A DNA stretch of 40,383 nt from Streptomyces sp. GC420 (GCF_009916105.1 NZ_JAAAXQ010000019.1:1-40383); one strand, 5' to 3'; counted from the first letter of the stretch, positions 25,825-35,606 are shown. The notes: generated from the sequence alone by a model not told the origin. Made by a program: numbers and translations.

Positions 25825-26355
25825 CTACCCGTGGTACTGGTGCACCACCGCGTGCCCCTTGCCGCGGCCGATCATCCACCTGTTGACCGGAGTGGTCGCC
25901 AGGAACGCCACCGCGAAGGCGGCGGCCAGCGCCCACCAGAACAGGGCGTCGGACAGCTGGGCCTCCATGGCGCCGGGGACTATCAGGAGCACGCCGTTGT
26001 CGACCAGCTCCATGGCCGTGATGGAGAGTGTGTCGGCGGCCAGCGCCACCCCTATCGCGGTCCTGAGGCTCAGGCCGGCCCTGGTGACGGCGTACAGCGT
26101 GAGCGAGTAGCCGAAGAAGAAGGCCAGGGCGATCGCGAGGGCCATCGTCGGTGCGTTGTGCCAGCCCAGCGCGGTGCCGATGACCATGCCGAGGATCTCG
26201 CCGATGGCGCAGCCGGTGAGGCAGTGCAGGGTGGCACGCACGGCCGTGCCCCAGCTCGCGGGGCCGTGAGCGCCGTGTCCGTGTCCGTGCCGGTTCTGCC
26301 CGGTGCCGTGCTGTCCGTGCCGGTGCTGCTCTTGGGTGTGGGCCTCGTGCTGCAT
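25825..26355 (-). CDS. DUF4396 membrane protein with His-rich N-terminus
   Basis: 176 aa. The N-terminal 40 residues are His-rich (HRHGQHGTGQNRHGHGHG), a likely metal-binding segment. Four TM spans follow, with the conserved LHCLTGCAIGEILGM (His, Cys, Cys, Glu) in the first, then NAPTMALAIALAFFFGYSL, MELVDNG and a final FWWALAAAFAVAFLAT. DUF4396 proteins have no assigned biochemistry that I know. ATG 26355 has GGGGGA 4 nt upstream; the GTG at 26409 has no Shine-Dalgarno. The CsoR-type operator 69 nt upstream and the His-rich tail together suggest a role in copper (or related metal) handling; this is inference. Confidence 0.82.
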   Translation of the reverse strand: MQHEAHTQEQHRHGQHGTGQNRHGHGHGAHGPASWGTAVRATLHCLTGCAIGEILGMVIGTALGWHNAPTMALAIALAFFFGYSLTLYAVTRAGLSLRTAIGVALAADTLSITAMELVDNGVLLIVPGAMEAQLSDALFWWALAAAFAVAFLATTPVNRWMIGRGKGHAVVHQYHG

Positions 26356-26405
26356 GACGTCCCCCAGGTTCGTGTGCGGCGTCCTGCCGGTGCTGTCCGC
26401 CTCTG

Positions 26406-27356
26406 TCACAGCACAGAACCAGGTACCCCTGGGGGGTATTCCGGAACGGCCCGCATTTCTTTCAGCCGGGCGACGTCCGCCGCGTGCCCGTCCTTGCCGC
26501 CCGGCGTCTCGATGACCAGCGGCACGCCCTCTGTGGCGGGATGGGAGAACAGCTCGGCGAAGGGGCCGGGGCCGATGTGGCCGCTGCCGATGTTCTCGTG
26601 ACGGTCCTTGTGCGCCCCCGCCACATCCTTGGAGTCATTGGCGTGGATCAGCCTGAGCCGGGACCCGCCGACCGTGTCCACCAGCAGGTCCAGGGTCTCC
26701 TTCATCCCGCCCGGGGCCGCGAGATCGTGGCCCGCCGCGAAGGCGTGGCAGGTGTCAAGGCACACGCCGAGCCTGGGGTGCGCGTCGAGCCGCTCGAAGT
26801 AGGGGGCGAGGTCGGTGACGAGCGAGCACAGCGAGGCGCCCTGCCCCGCCGTCGGCTCCAGCAGCAGGAAGGGGTCGTCGTCGTGGGTCAGTTCGTCGAG
26901 CAGCGGCAGCATGTGCTCCCGTATCTGCGCGTACGCCGCCTCCCGGGGCCGGCCTCCGGTGGCCGAGCCGGTGTGCACCACCACACCCAGCGCCCCGATC
27001 GCCCTGCCCCGTCGCAGGCTGTGCCGCAGCGACTCGACGGACCGCTCCACCGTCGCCTCGGAGTGCGAACCGAAGTTGATCAGGTAGGGGGCATGGACGT
27101 ACGCGGGGATTCCCCCGTCGGCGCAGGCCGTCCGGAAGGCCTCGTCCTCCTCGGGTCTCCCGGAGGGCGTCGCCCAGCCGCGCGGATTGGCCACGAAGAC
27201 CTGCACCGTCTCGGCACCCGTCTCACGCGCGTGGGCCAGTCCGGTGCCGACGAGCCCCCGCGCCGCGACCGGCACATGTCCGCCGACGGGATTGCGGCGA
27301 CGGGCCGGAGGATCAGGGAGACGGGCCGGAGGATCAGGGACAGCGCCACGGTTCAC
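26406..27356 (-). CDS. nfo: endonuclease IV (deoxyribonuclease IV, AP endonuclease)
   Basis: 316 aa from GTG 27356. The TIM-barrel metal ligands are all visible: HAPYLINF, VVHTGSATG, LLLEPTAGQG, CLDTCHAFAAGHD, IHANDSK, DRHENIGSGHIG and VIETPGGKDGH. It cleaves DNA 5' of abasic sites in base excision repair using three Zn ions. The usual protein begins near GGHVPVAARG; here about 25 extra residues precede it, including two copies of a 7-residue repeat, so the true start is uncertain. The last codons, EYPPGVP, are encoded by the CsoR-like operator of the downstream gene. Confidence 0.9.
   Translation of the reverse strand: MNRGAVPDPPARLPDPPARRRNPVGGHVPVAARGLVGTGLAHARETGAETVQVFVANPRGWATPSGRPEEDEAFRTACADGGIPAYVHAPYLINFGSHSEATVERSVESLRHSLRRGRAIGALGVVVHTGSATGGRPREAAYAQIREHMLPLLDELTHDDDPFLLLEPTAGQGASLCSLVTDLAPYFERLDAHPRLGVCLDTCHAFAAGHDLAAPGGMKETLDLLVDTVGGSRLRLIHANDSKDVAGAHKDRHENIGSGHIGPGPFAELFSHPATEGVPLVIETPGGKDGHAADVARLKEMRAVPEYPPGVPGSVL
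26424..26438. promoter_or_regulatory. CsoR-family (copper-type) operator upstream of the DUF4396 gene
   Basis: TACCCC-TGG-GGGGTA, the G-tract pseudo-palindrome recognised by CsoR/RcnR-type repressors. It lies inside the last codons of nfo and upstream of the same-strand DUF4396 gene. Confidence 0.65.
27299..27340 (-). repeat. two exact 21-nt tandem copies at the nfo 5' end
   Basis: The unit (plus-strand GACGGGCCGGAGGATCAGG plus GA) is repeated exactly and encodes PDPPARL / PDPPARR in the N-terminal extension of endonuclease IV. Confidence 0.92.
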
Positions 27357-27472
27357 CCGTTCAGCCTGCCAGCCCCGCCGCGCGCCGGGCCGACCGGCCC
27401 CCCTGGCACACGGACGGGGGACGGCACGCGGACGGGAGGCCGTGACCTCGGCCCGGCCGGAAGGCCGGGGCC

Positions 27473-29431
27473 TCACCTCACCTTGATGGTGATCGTGCTG
27501 CCCTTCGGGGCCTCGTCGCCGCCGTCCACCGACTGGTCCCAGACCGTGTCGCCGAAGAACCAGCGCTGCACCTCGACCTCGAAGCCGGCGGCCTCCAGCT
27601 CCGCGACGGCCTTGTCCTCGCTCAGGCCCTCGACGTCCGGGACCTCGACGAGCTGCGGTCCCTTGGAGACCGTGAGTCTGATCCTGTCGCCCTCGCCGAC
27701 CTCGGCGCCGCCGCCCGGGGACTGCTTGGCGATGGTGTCCTTCTCCTCCACCGAGAAGACGGGCTCGGAGGAGACCTCGGCCTCCAGGCCCGCATCCGCG
27801 AGCTCCGCCGTGGCGTCCGCGACGGACTTGCCCACCACGTCGGGCACCTCCACCGGCGCACCCCTGGAGACCAGGATGGCGACGGCGGTGTCCGGCTTGC
27901 GCTCCGAGCCGGCCGCGGGGTCGGTGCTGATGACCCGCCCCCGGGGCACCTCCTCGCTGAACGCCTTGGTCACCAGACCCGGTTGCAGGCCCTGCTCCTT
28001 CAGCTTCTGCCGCGCCTCGGCGAGCGTGCCGCCCTTCACGTCGGGCACCTTCACCATCTCGGGCCCCCGGGAGACGATCAGGGTCACCGAGCCGTTGCCG
28101 CGGATCCGCTCACCCTGGGCGGGGTCGCTGGCCATCACCTGGCCGCGCGGGTACGAGTCGCTGAACGCCTGCTCTACGCCGCGCACGTCGAGCCCCGCTT
28201 CCGACAGCCGCTTCCCGGCCTGTGCCTCGGTCTTGCCCAGCAGCGGCGGTACGCGGGTGAACTGCCCCGAGTTGATGTACCAGACGCCGGCGCCTATGCC
28301 GACGATCAGCAGCAGGGCCGTGACGACGGCGAAGAGCCCGCGCCGCCCGTCGAGGCGGCCCGGCCGCGCACCCTCCGCCCCGGCCCGGGCCTCCGCGGCC
28401 GGAGGTCCGGGCGGTGGCATCTCCAGCCTGCTGGTCCGGTTCAGCAGGTGGGCGTCGTCCGCGGCGGACCGCGCCGGGACCGGCGTCGCGACCGCCCGCG
28501 GGATCACGCTCGTACGGTCCTCGGGGCCCGCCCCCGCGGGTGCGCCCGCTCTCGCACCCGGCGGCACCGCGTCGAGCTGCTCGTCGCTCAGCGCGGTCCT
28601 GGCCTGCCTGGCCAGGGCCAGCAACGCCACCGCGTCGTACGGCCTGGCCTCCGGATCGCGGGCGGTCGCGGTCGCCACCAGCCCGTCGAGCGCGCGCGCC
28701 AGCCCGGGCACGGCCGCCGAGGGAGCGGGCACGTCCTCGTTGAGGTGCTGGTAGAGGACCTGGGCGGGCGTGCCCCCGGTGTGCGGCTTGGCGCCGGTCA
28801 GCATCTCGTACAGCACGATCCCGCACGCGTACACATCTGCGCGGGTGTCGGCCGTGCCGTGCGCCACCTGCTCGGGAGCGAGATAGGAGACCGTGCCCAG
28901 AACCCCGCCGGTGGAGGTGTTGGTGTGCGTCCCCACCGCGCGCACCAGACCGAAATCGGCCACCTTGACCCGGCCGTCGTCCCCGATGAGGACGTTCTCC
29001 GGCTTCATGTCGCGGTGCACGAAGCCCGCGCGGTGCGCCGCTCCGAGCGCGGCCAGCACCGGCTCCAGGATGTCCAGCGCGGCACGCGGCTGGAGCGCCC
29101 CGCGCTCGCGCAGCACGTCCCGCAGGGTGCAGCCCGCCACGTACTCCATCGCGAGATAGACGTACGCGCCGTCCGAGCCCTGGTCGAAGACCCCGACGAC
29201 ATTGGGGTGGGAGAGGCGGGCCACGGACTTTGCCTCGCGGATGAACCGCTCCACGAACGTGGCGTCGGTGGCGAGCGACGGATGCATCACCTTGACGGCG
29301 AGAATCCGGTCGAGCCGGGTGTCCACGGCACGGTAGACCGTGGCCATGCCGCCGACGGCGATCCGCGCGTCCACGCGGTAACGGCCGTCGAGCACCTGCC
29401 CGACAAGCGGGTCCTGGAGGGTCATATCCAC
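27473..29431 (-). CDS. pkaF: PASTA-domain Ser/Thr protein kinase (PknL/PkaF type)
   Basis: 652 aa. Kinase domain about 19-275: Gly-loop IAVGGMATVYRAV, Lys47 in AVKVM, catalytic Asp141 in HRDMKPENVL, DFG Asp159, activation loop with Thr residues (THTNTSTGG) and GTVSYLAPEQ. A Pro/Ala-rich juxtamembrane linker leads to one TM helix (about 365-386) and four extracellular PASTA repeats (391-652). PASTA kinases sense muropeptides or lipid II and control growth and envelope processes. GTG 29431 gives VDMTLQDPLVGQ; ATG 29425 is an alternative. By position it corresponds to S. coelicolor PkaF and mycobacterial PknL; the latter phosphorylates Rv2175c, whose homologue is 6 kb away here. Confidence 0.93.
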   Translation of the reverse strand: MDMTLQDPLVGQVLDGRYRVDARIAVGGMATVYRAVDTRLDRILAVKVMHPSLATDATFVERFIREAKSVARLSHPNVVGVFDQGSDGAYVYLAMEYVAGCTLRDVLRERGALQPRAALDILEPVLAALGAAHRAGFVHRDMKPENVLIGDDGRVKVADFGLVRAVGTHTNTSTGGVLGTVSYLAPEQVAHGTADTRADVYACGIVLYEMLTGAKPHTGGTPAQVLYQHLNEDVPAPSAAVPGLARALDGLVATATARDPEARPYDAVALLALARQARTALSDEQLDAVPPGARAGAPAGAGPEDRTSVIPRAVATPVPARSAADDAHLLNRTSRLEMPPPGPPAAEARAGAEGARPGRLDGRRGLFAVVTALLLIVGIGAGVWYINSGQFTRVPPLLGKTEAQAGKRLSEAGLDVRGVEQAFSDSYPRGQVMASDPAQGERIRGNGSVTLIVSRGPEMVKVPDVKGGTLAEARQKLKEQGLQPGLVTKAFSEEVPRGRVISTDPAAGSERKPDTAVAILVSRGAPVEVPDVVGKSVADATAELADAGLEAEVSSEPVFSVEEKDTIAKQSPGGGAEVGEGDRIRLTVSKGPQLVEVPDVEGLSEDKAVAELEAAGFEVEVQRWFFGDTVWDQSVDGGDEAPKGSTITIKVR

Positions 29432-29633
29432 GCAGCAGAGTCTACGAGCGACCGCCGACACCACCCGCCGCCTGCGGGAAGACTGGATCCGAGCTGTGAC
29501 GGAAAACGGGCACAGTGCGGAACATCCCCTCCGGACGGCGGGGTGTGTACGAAACATCCACTGGTGAGGCGGGTTGACGGCACCTAGGGTCCATGCAACA
29601 CCCCGTATGAATATTCAACATTCGGAGTCGTCC

Positions 29634-31184
29634 GTGACCGAAAAGCCGCCCTCCGTCACCCAGGTCGAGACGCACGGCGTCGAGCGCATCCCCGACGCCG
29701 ACCGCACCGCCCGCCCCTTCGACCTCTTCCGGCTCGCCTTCGGCGGGGCCAACACCTTCTCCACCTGCGTGCTCGGCGCCTTCCCGATCCTCTTCGGCCT
29801 GTCCTTCCTGCAGGGTCTGGCCGCGATGCTGCTCGGGCTCGTCGTGGGCGCCCTGCTCCTCGCTCCGATGGCCGTCTTCGGGCCGCGCAACGGCACCAAC
29901 AACGCCGTCTCCTCCTCCGCGCACCTCGGCGTGCACGGCAGGGTCGTCGGTTCCTTCCTGTCCCTGCTCACCGCGGTCGCGTTCTTCTCCCTGTCGGTGT
30001 GGAGCTCCGGCGACGCGCTGATCGGCGGTGCGCACCGGATGTTCGGGCTGCCGGAGAGCGACGCGGCCTACGCGGTGGCCTACGCGGTGTTCGCCGTGCT
30101 GGTGCTGGCGGTGTGCGTGTACGGGTTCCGGTTCATGCTGCTCGTCAACAAGATCGCGGTCGTTGCGGCCACCCTGCTGTTCGTGCTCGGACTGTTCGCG
30201 TTCGCCGGCGACTTCGACGCCTCGTACGCAGGGATCTTCACCGCCGGCGCGGACGCGGCCACCCAGGAGCTGTTCTGGCCGTCCTTCATAGGTGCCGCGC
30301 TGATCGTGCTGTCCAACCCGGTGTCCTTCGGCGCCTTCCTCGGCGACTGGGCGCGCTACATCCCGGCCAGTACCCCGCACCGCAAGGTCATGGGAGCGGC
30401 CTTCCTCTCGCAGATCGCCACCGTGCTGCCCTTCGGCTTCGGCCTTACCACGGCCGCGATCATCGCCGAGCGGGCCCCGGAGTACCTCGACCCGGCGGCC
30501 CCCAACTTCGTCGGCGGACTGCTGGCGGTCTCCCCGTCCTGGTACTTCCTGCCCGTCTGCCTGATCGCCCTTATCGGCGGCATGTCCACGGGCACCACCG
30601 CGCTGTACGGCACGGGCCTCGACTTCTCCTCCGTCTTCCCCCGGCTCAGCCGGGTCCGGGCCACCGTGCTGGTCGGCGTGCTGTCCATCGTCTTCATCTT
30701 CGTCGGCCGCTTCGGCTTCAACCTGGTCCAGGCGATCTCCACCTTCGCCACGATGATCATCACCTGCACGGTGCCGTGGATGATCGTGATGATGCTGGGC
30801 TGGGTGACCAGGAGGGGCTGGTACGACCCCGACGCGCTGCAGGTCTTCACCCGGAGGCAGCGCGGCGGGCGCTACTGGTTCGCGCACGGCTGGAACTGGC
30901 GCGGCATGGCCGCGTGGTGGACCGGGGCGGTGACCGGCGTGCTGTTCACCAACATCCCCGGCCAGTTCGTCGGCCCGCTCGGCGACCTGGCCGGCGGCGC
31001 CGACATCAGCCTGCCGCTCGGCGCCGCCGTGGCGGGCGTCCTCCACCTCGTGCTGCTGCGGGTCTTCCCGGAGCCCCGCGAGGTGTTCGGCCCCGCAGGC
31101 CCCCGCTGGGTCGGCGCCGCGGACACCCCGGTGGCGCCGATCACCGAGGCCGACGGCACGCCGGCCCTCGTCCCTGCGGGCTGA
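29634..31184 (+). CDS. NCS1-family permease (cytosine/purine/thiamine-precursor type)
   Basis: 516 aa, about 12 TM spans. The N-terminal ERIPDADRTARPFDLFRLAFGGAN and PRNGTNN are NCS1 blocks; the ISLP / SFGAFLGDWARYIP region and the YGTGLDFSSVFPRL stretch follow. NCS1 carriers import cytosine, purines, allantoin, hydantoin or, in the CytX group, hydroxymethylpyrimidine by H+ or Na+ symport. Lying two genes from thiGSO, a thiamine-precursor role is conceivable, but no TPP riboswitch precedes it. GTG 29634 has GGAG 6 nt upstream; ATG 29607 is an upstream alternative. It is divergent from the PASTA kinase. Confidence 0.88.
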   Translation: MTEKPPSVTQVETHGVERIPDADRTARPFDLFRLAFGGANTFSTCVLGAFPILFGLSFLQGLAAMLLGLVVGALLLAPMAVFGPRNGTNNAVSSSAHLGVHGRVVGSFLSLLTAVAFFSLSVWSSGDALIGGAHRMFGLPESDAAYAVAYAVFAVLVLAVCVYGFRFMLLVNKIAVVAATLLFVLGLFAFAGDFDASYAGIFTAGADAATQELFWPSFIGAALIVLSNPVSFGAFLGDWARYIPASTPHRKVMGAAFLSQIATVLPFGFGLTTAAIIAERAPEYLDPAAPNFVGGLLAVSPSWYFLPVCLIALIGGMSTGTTALYGTGLDFSSVFPRLSRVRATVLVGVLSIVFIFVGRFGFNLVQAISTFATMIITCTVPWMIVMMLGWVTRRGWYDPDALQVFTRRQRGGRYWFAHGWNWRGMAAWWTGAVTGVLFTNIPGQFVGPLGDLAGGADISLPLGAAVAGVLHLVLLRVFPEPREVFGPAGPRWVGAADTPVAPITEADGTPALVPAG

Positions 31185-31207
31185 CGGCGCCGGCCGGCCG
31201 GCCCGAG

Positions 31208-31320
31208 CGTCCTGCGCGCAGGCAGGGGCGGCGCCTGCCCGGGGCCCGGGTGCCGGCAGGGGGGCGAGCCCGCCCGGGGCCCGATGCCGGGCGAGCTCCC
31301 CGGCTCGGGAGCGCAGGACG
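31208..31320 (+). terminator. large branched stem-loop after the NCS1 permease gene
   Basis: Perfect outer 10-bp arms CGTCCTGCGC / GCGCAGGACG enclose smaller hairpins (GGCAGG/CCTGCC at 31221-31239; GCTCCC/GGGAGC near 31295-31312) and two near-direct copies of GGGGCCCG(GG/A)TGCCGG. Possibly a terminator or a structured RNA. Confidence 0.5.
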
Positions 31321-31615
31321 ACCGACGGTCCCCAGGAACCGGAGCCCTCCCGCATCCGATGGGGCCCGACGGGCGCAGGCCTTTGCGGGTGCCCTCTCCA
31401 GGGCGCGTGCACGAAGCGCGGGGCGCGCCGGCACGGCCCGAGGGCCGGCCCTCGTTCCCCTGGGCCGACCGAGCCCGGCGGGCGGCCCGGACGTCCGGCG
31501 CGTCGGCCGGAGGCCGCGCTCTCGTCGCGCCGGCGCGCGTCGAAACCGGTGGTCGGCCGAATCCTGACGCCCGCCGCCTGACGCGCGAGTGCCGCGCCGG
31601 CCGGCCTGTCCGCCG

Positions 31616-31629
31616 ACGTCACGTGACGT
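31616..31629. promoter_or_regulatory. perfect 14-bp palindrome ACGTCACGTGACGT
   Basis: Self-complementary element with a CACGTG core in a gene-free region, about 255 nt downstream of the thiG stop. Candidate protein-binding site of unknown purpose. Confidence 0.35.
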
Positions 31630-31881
31630 TCGACCGGCGGGCGAACCGGTGCGGCGAACTGCCCGGTGCGGGGTGGCGGTCTGCGGCCGCAGCGCCTGTC
31701 CCGGGGCCCGGCTGCCGGGCGTTCCCGGGTGCCTGACCGCAGGAGCAAGGAATTCCCAGGGTATGTGGACGAAGTGCGTGGGGCGCACGCCCGGGGCCGT
31801 GGTCCGGGACGTCGGGGCATGTGTCCGGCTGCGGGGCGGGCCCCGGGACCGCGCCCACACCTGCGGGGCGGGCCCCGGGCG

Positions 31882-32892
<1,011 letters not shown>

Positions 32893-32896
<4 letters not shown>

Positions 32897-34203
32897 GCGG
32901 ACTGCTCCTGGAGTTCCGCCGCCGCCCGGTTCCCGGCCGCCCGGTTCCCGGCCGTCTCGTCTCCGGCTGTCTCGTCTCCGGCCGCCGCGGGCCCGGGCAC
33001 GCGGTCCTCGGCCGTACCGGCGAAACGCCCGGGGGAGAAGGGCCGGGCCGCCTCCGGCACCACCCCGGACGCCAGGACCTCGGCCATCAACTCGCCGGTG
33101 ACGGGCGTCAGCAGCACGCCGTTGCGGTAGTGGCCGGTGGCCAGGTGCAGACCGGGCAGAGCCGTCGGGCCCAGCAGCGGCGCATTGTCGGGAGAACCCG
33201 GCCGCAGCCCGGCGTGGGTCTCGGCGAGCGGCAGCTCCGTGATGCCGGGCACCAACTCATGTGCGTCACGCAGCAGTTCGTACACACCGCCCGCCGTGAC
33301 CGTGGTGTCCCAGCCCAGTTCCTCGCTGGTGGCTCCCACCACCAGTTCACCGTTCTCACGCGGTACGAGATAGACGTGCGAGCCCCTGACCACGGCTCGC
33401 ACGGTGCGGCTGAGGAAAGGCGCACAGCGACCCGGCACGCGCAGCCGCAGTGTCTGCCCCTTGACCGGCCGCACCGGGGGCAGGACCTCGGCCGGCACTC
33501 CGGCAAGCCGCCCGCTCAGGCTCCCGGCCGCCAGCACGACCTGCCCGGCGGACAGTTCGGTGCCGTCAGCCAGGACCGCACCGGACGCCCGGTCCCCCAC
33601 GACTCGCAGCCGCTCCGCCCACCGCCGGTGGAATACCACCCCTGCCCGCTCGCAGGCCGTCACCAGCGCCGCCGCCAGCCGCCGCGGATCCACCTGATGG
33701 TCCCCGTCCACCCGCAGTCCGCCACGCACACCCGGAGCCAGCATCGGCTCGAGCCGGCGGCAGTCACGGCCCGTGAGCCACACCGAGTCGAGCCCCGAGT
33801 CGCGCTGCAGCGTGTGGAGTTCGCGCAGATGTGCGCGGTCGTCGGCGTCGAGCGCGACCGCGAGGGTGCCGCAGGTGCGGTAGCCGATGTCCTTGCCGCT
33901 CGCCTCCTCCAGCTCGGCCGCGAAGGCCGGATAGCTCTCGGCCGAGGCCAGGTTGAGGGCGAGCAGCGTCTGCTCGCCGTAGTGGAGTTCGGTGACGGCG
34001 GCGAGCATGCCGGCCGCCACCCGGGCGGCGCCGCCGCCGGGCTCCGGATCGACGACCGCGGTGCGCAGCCCGCGCTGCGCGGCCCGCCAGGCCGTGACGA
34101 GACCGATGATCCCGCCGCCGATCACCAGGACGTCCGGGGTGCGGGCGGCGTGATGGTCCGAGTTCCGCGAAGCCGACGGGACCCGTGGGGCAGATGATGA
34201 CAT
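32893..34203 (-). CDS. thiO: glycine oxidase ThiO
   Basis: 436 aa, DAO-fold FAD enzyme. The dinucleotide loop is DVLVIGGGIIGLVTAWRAAQRG; later blocks are PEPGGGAARVAAGMLA, the FAD-contacting VVLAAGSLSGRL and the C-terminal HAGLRPGSPDNAPLLG with ATGHYRNGVLLTP. It oxidises glycine to the imine (dehydroglycine) needed by ThiG, with O2 as acceptor. The core ends near residue 400; the C-terminal 35 residues are a repetitive tail (AGDET, AGNRA units). ATG 34203 lies 11 nt after GGGAGGAG, which is the 3' edge of the TPP aptamer. Confidence 0.94.
32921..32980 (-). repeat. four 15-nt tandem units in the thiO 3' end
   Basis: Two copies of GCCGCCCGGTTCCCG and two near-identical copies of GC(C/T)GTCTCGTCTCCG, encoding AGDET, AGDET, AGNRA, AGNRA. 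In-frame expansion of a non-catalytic tail. Confidence 0.9.
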
Positions 34204-34213
34204 GAGCGTCCAG

Positions 34214-34310
34214 CTCCTCCCTTCGCCGGCATGACCCGGATCAGGTTCGTACGGTCGGAGGCCGCTGCAGCCTCCCTCTCAGCCCGGTGCGTCCGGGCTC
34301 CCGCGGGTGC
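34214..34310 (-). promoter_or_regulatory. TPP riboswitch (thi box) of the thiOSG operon
   Basis: On the minus strand the thi-box landmarks occur in order: GGGAGCCCGGACGCACCGGG, CTGAGAGGGAGGC, a GC-rich hairpin, ACCGTACGAACCTGATCCGG and GTCATGCCGGCGAAGGGAGG. The ThiO Shine-Dalgarno (GGGAGGAG, plus 34214-34221) is the last part of the aptamer, so TPP binding probably blocks translation initiation. No separate terminator hairpin is seen between the aptamer and the start. Confidence 0.96.
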
Positions 34311-34367
34311 TTTGTACGCGGGCCACCTTAACGCGGCGGCTCGACCCGCTGTAAGACCGGCTGTGCC

Positions 34368-34373
34368 TACAGT
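34368..34373 (+). promoter_or_regulatory. candidate -10 hexamer of a leaderless reductase mRNA
   Basis: TACAGT ends 6 nt before GTG 34380, and no Shine-Dalgarno is present. Confidence 0.5.
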
Positions 34374-34379
34374 GATCGG

Positions 34380-35606
34380 GTGAGCAGCGAGCAGCAGCAG
34401 CGCAGAGTCGTGGTCGTCGGCGCGGGGATGGCGGGGGTGCAGACCGCGGTCGCGCTCCGCGAGGACGGATTCACGGGCCCCGTCACCTTGTTGGGGGCCG
34501 AGCCGCATCCGCCGTACGACCGTCCGCCGCTCTCCAAGGCGGTGCTGCTCGGCAAGGCGGAGGGCTCCGCCTTCGAGATCGACTTCGACGCGCTCGGCAT
34601 CGAACTCGTCCTGGGACGCGAGGTCACCGGACTGCGCCCGGACGACCGCGAGGTCGACACCGCGGCGGGTCCGGTCCCCTACGACGTGCTCGTCGTCGCC
34701 ACGGGGGCGGAGGCGATCCGGCTGCCCGGCAGCGAGGGCATCCCCGGTGTCCATCTGCTGCGCACCCTCGACGACGTGCGGGAGTTGCGGCCGGTCCTCG
34801 CCGCCCAGCACCGCGTCGTGGTGGTCGGGGCCGGCTGGATCGGTGCCGAGTTCGCGACCGCCGCCCACGAGGCGGGCTGCTCGGTGACGGTCGTCGAGGC
34901 CGCCGACCGGCCGCTCGCCGATGTGCTGCCCCCCGAGGTCGCGATGCAGCTGGCGGGATGGTACGTGGAGACCGGCACCGAACTGCGTACGGGTGCCCGG
35001 GTCGCCCGTATCGACCCGGGACCGCCCCTGTCCGTCGTCCTCCACGACGGCAGCCGGATCACGGCGGAGGCCGTCCTGGTCGGCATCGGGGCCCGGCCGG
35101 CCACCGGCTGGCTGGCGGGCTGCGGGGTCGAGCTCGGCCCGGACGGCTCGATCACGGCGGACGAGCGGCTGCGCGCCTCGCTGCCCGATGTGTACGCCGT
35201 CGGGGACTGCGCGTCGTTCCCCTCCAGGCGCTACGGCGAGCGGCTGCTGGTCCACCACTGGGACAACGCGTTGCAGGGGCCGCGTACCGTCGCCGCGAAC
35301 ATCGTGGGCGGGGAGGCCGAGGGGCCGGTCTACGACCCGGTGCCGTACTTCTGGTCGGAGCAGTTCGGACGGTTCGTCCAGTACGCGGGGTACCACACCG
35401 CCACCGACCGCCTGGTGTGGCGCGGGGACCCGGCGGGGGCCGCATGGTCGGTGTGCTGGCTGCGCGACGGTGTGCTGGTGGCGCTTCTCGCGGTGGGGCG
35501 GCCGCGTGACCTGGCGCAGGCCCGCAGGCTGATCGAGAAGGGCGCCGTGGTCGACCCGGTGCGGGCCGCGGACCCGGCGGTGCCGCTGAAGGGCGCGGTG
35601 GTCTGA
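34380..35606 (+). CDS. FAD-dependent NAD(P)H:ferredoxin/rubredoxin-type reductase
   Basis: 408 aa. Two dinucleotide-binding loops: VVVVGAGMAGVQTAVALRE (FAD) and VVVVGAGWIGAEFATAAHE (NAD(P)H). Further family blocks are PPYDRPPLSKAVL, YDVLVVATGAEAIRLPG and VYAVGDCASFPSRRYG. The C-terminal part (VHHWDNALQGPRTVA, YDPVPYFWSEQFG) is that of oxygenase-coupled ferredoxin reductases such as ThcD/BphA4. It passes electrons from NAD(P)H to a ferredoxin that is not encoded nearby. It diverges from the thi riboswitch. GTG 34380 is supported by the -10 spacing. Confidence 0.88.
   Translation: MSSEQQQRRVVVVGAGMAGVQTAVALREDGFTGPVTLLGAEPHPPYDRPPLSKAVLLGKAEGSAFEIDFDALGIELVLGREVTGLRPDDREVDTAAGPVPYDVLVVATGAEAIRLPGSEGIPGVHLLRTLDDVRELRPVLAAQHRVVVVGAGWIGAEFATAAHEAGCSVTVVEAADRPLADVLPPEVAMQLAGWYVETGTELRTGARVARIDPGPPLSVVLHDGSRITAEAVLVGIGARPATGWLAGCGVELGPDGSITADERLRASLPDVYAVGDCASFPSRRYGERLLVHHWDNALQGPRTVAANIVGGEAEGPVYDPVPYFWSEQFGRFVQYAGYHTATDRLVWRGDPAGAAWSVCWLRDGVLVALLAVGRPRDLAQARRLIEKGAVVDPVRAADPAVPLKGAVV

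Larger units (their letters stand above)
31185..31881. other. 697-nt intergenic region between the NCS1 gene and thiG, no supportable gene
   Basis: Open frames on both strands are Arg/Pro/Gly/Ala-rich with no codon-position preference and no motif. The first 130 nt are strongly self-complementary (see the stem-loop at 31208-31320) and should stop transcription from the NCS1 gene. A perfect 14-bp palindrome lies at 31616-31629. The rest shows nothing I can interpret. Confidence 0.55.

Noticed and set aside
29432..29633. Possible TPP riboswitch upstream of the NCS1 permease
   Set aside because: None of the thi-box landmarks (CTGAGA, ACCTGATC, GCCGGCGAAGGGA) is present on either strand.
31141..31860. 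239-codon minus-strand frame downstream of thiG
   Set aside because: Arg/Pro/Gly-rich throughout, overlaps the strong hairpin and the end of the NCS1 gene antisense, no motif.
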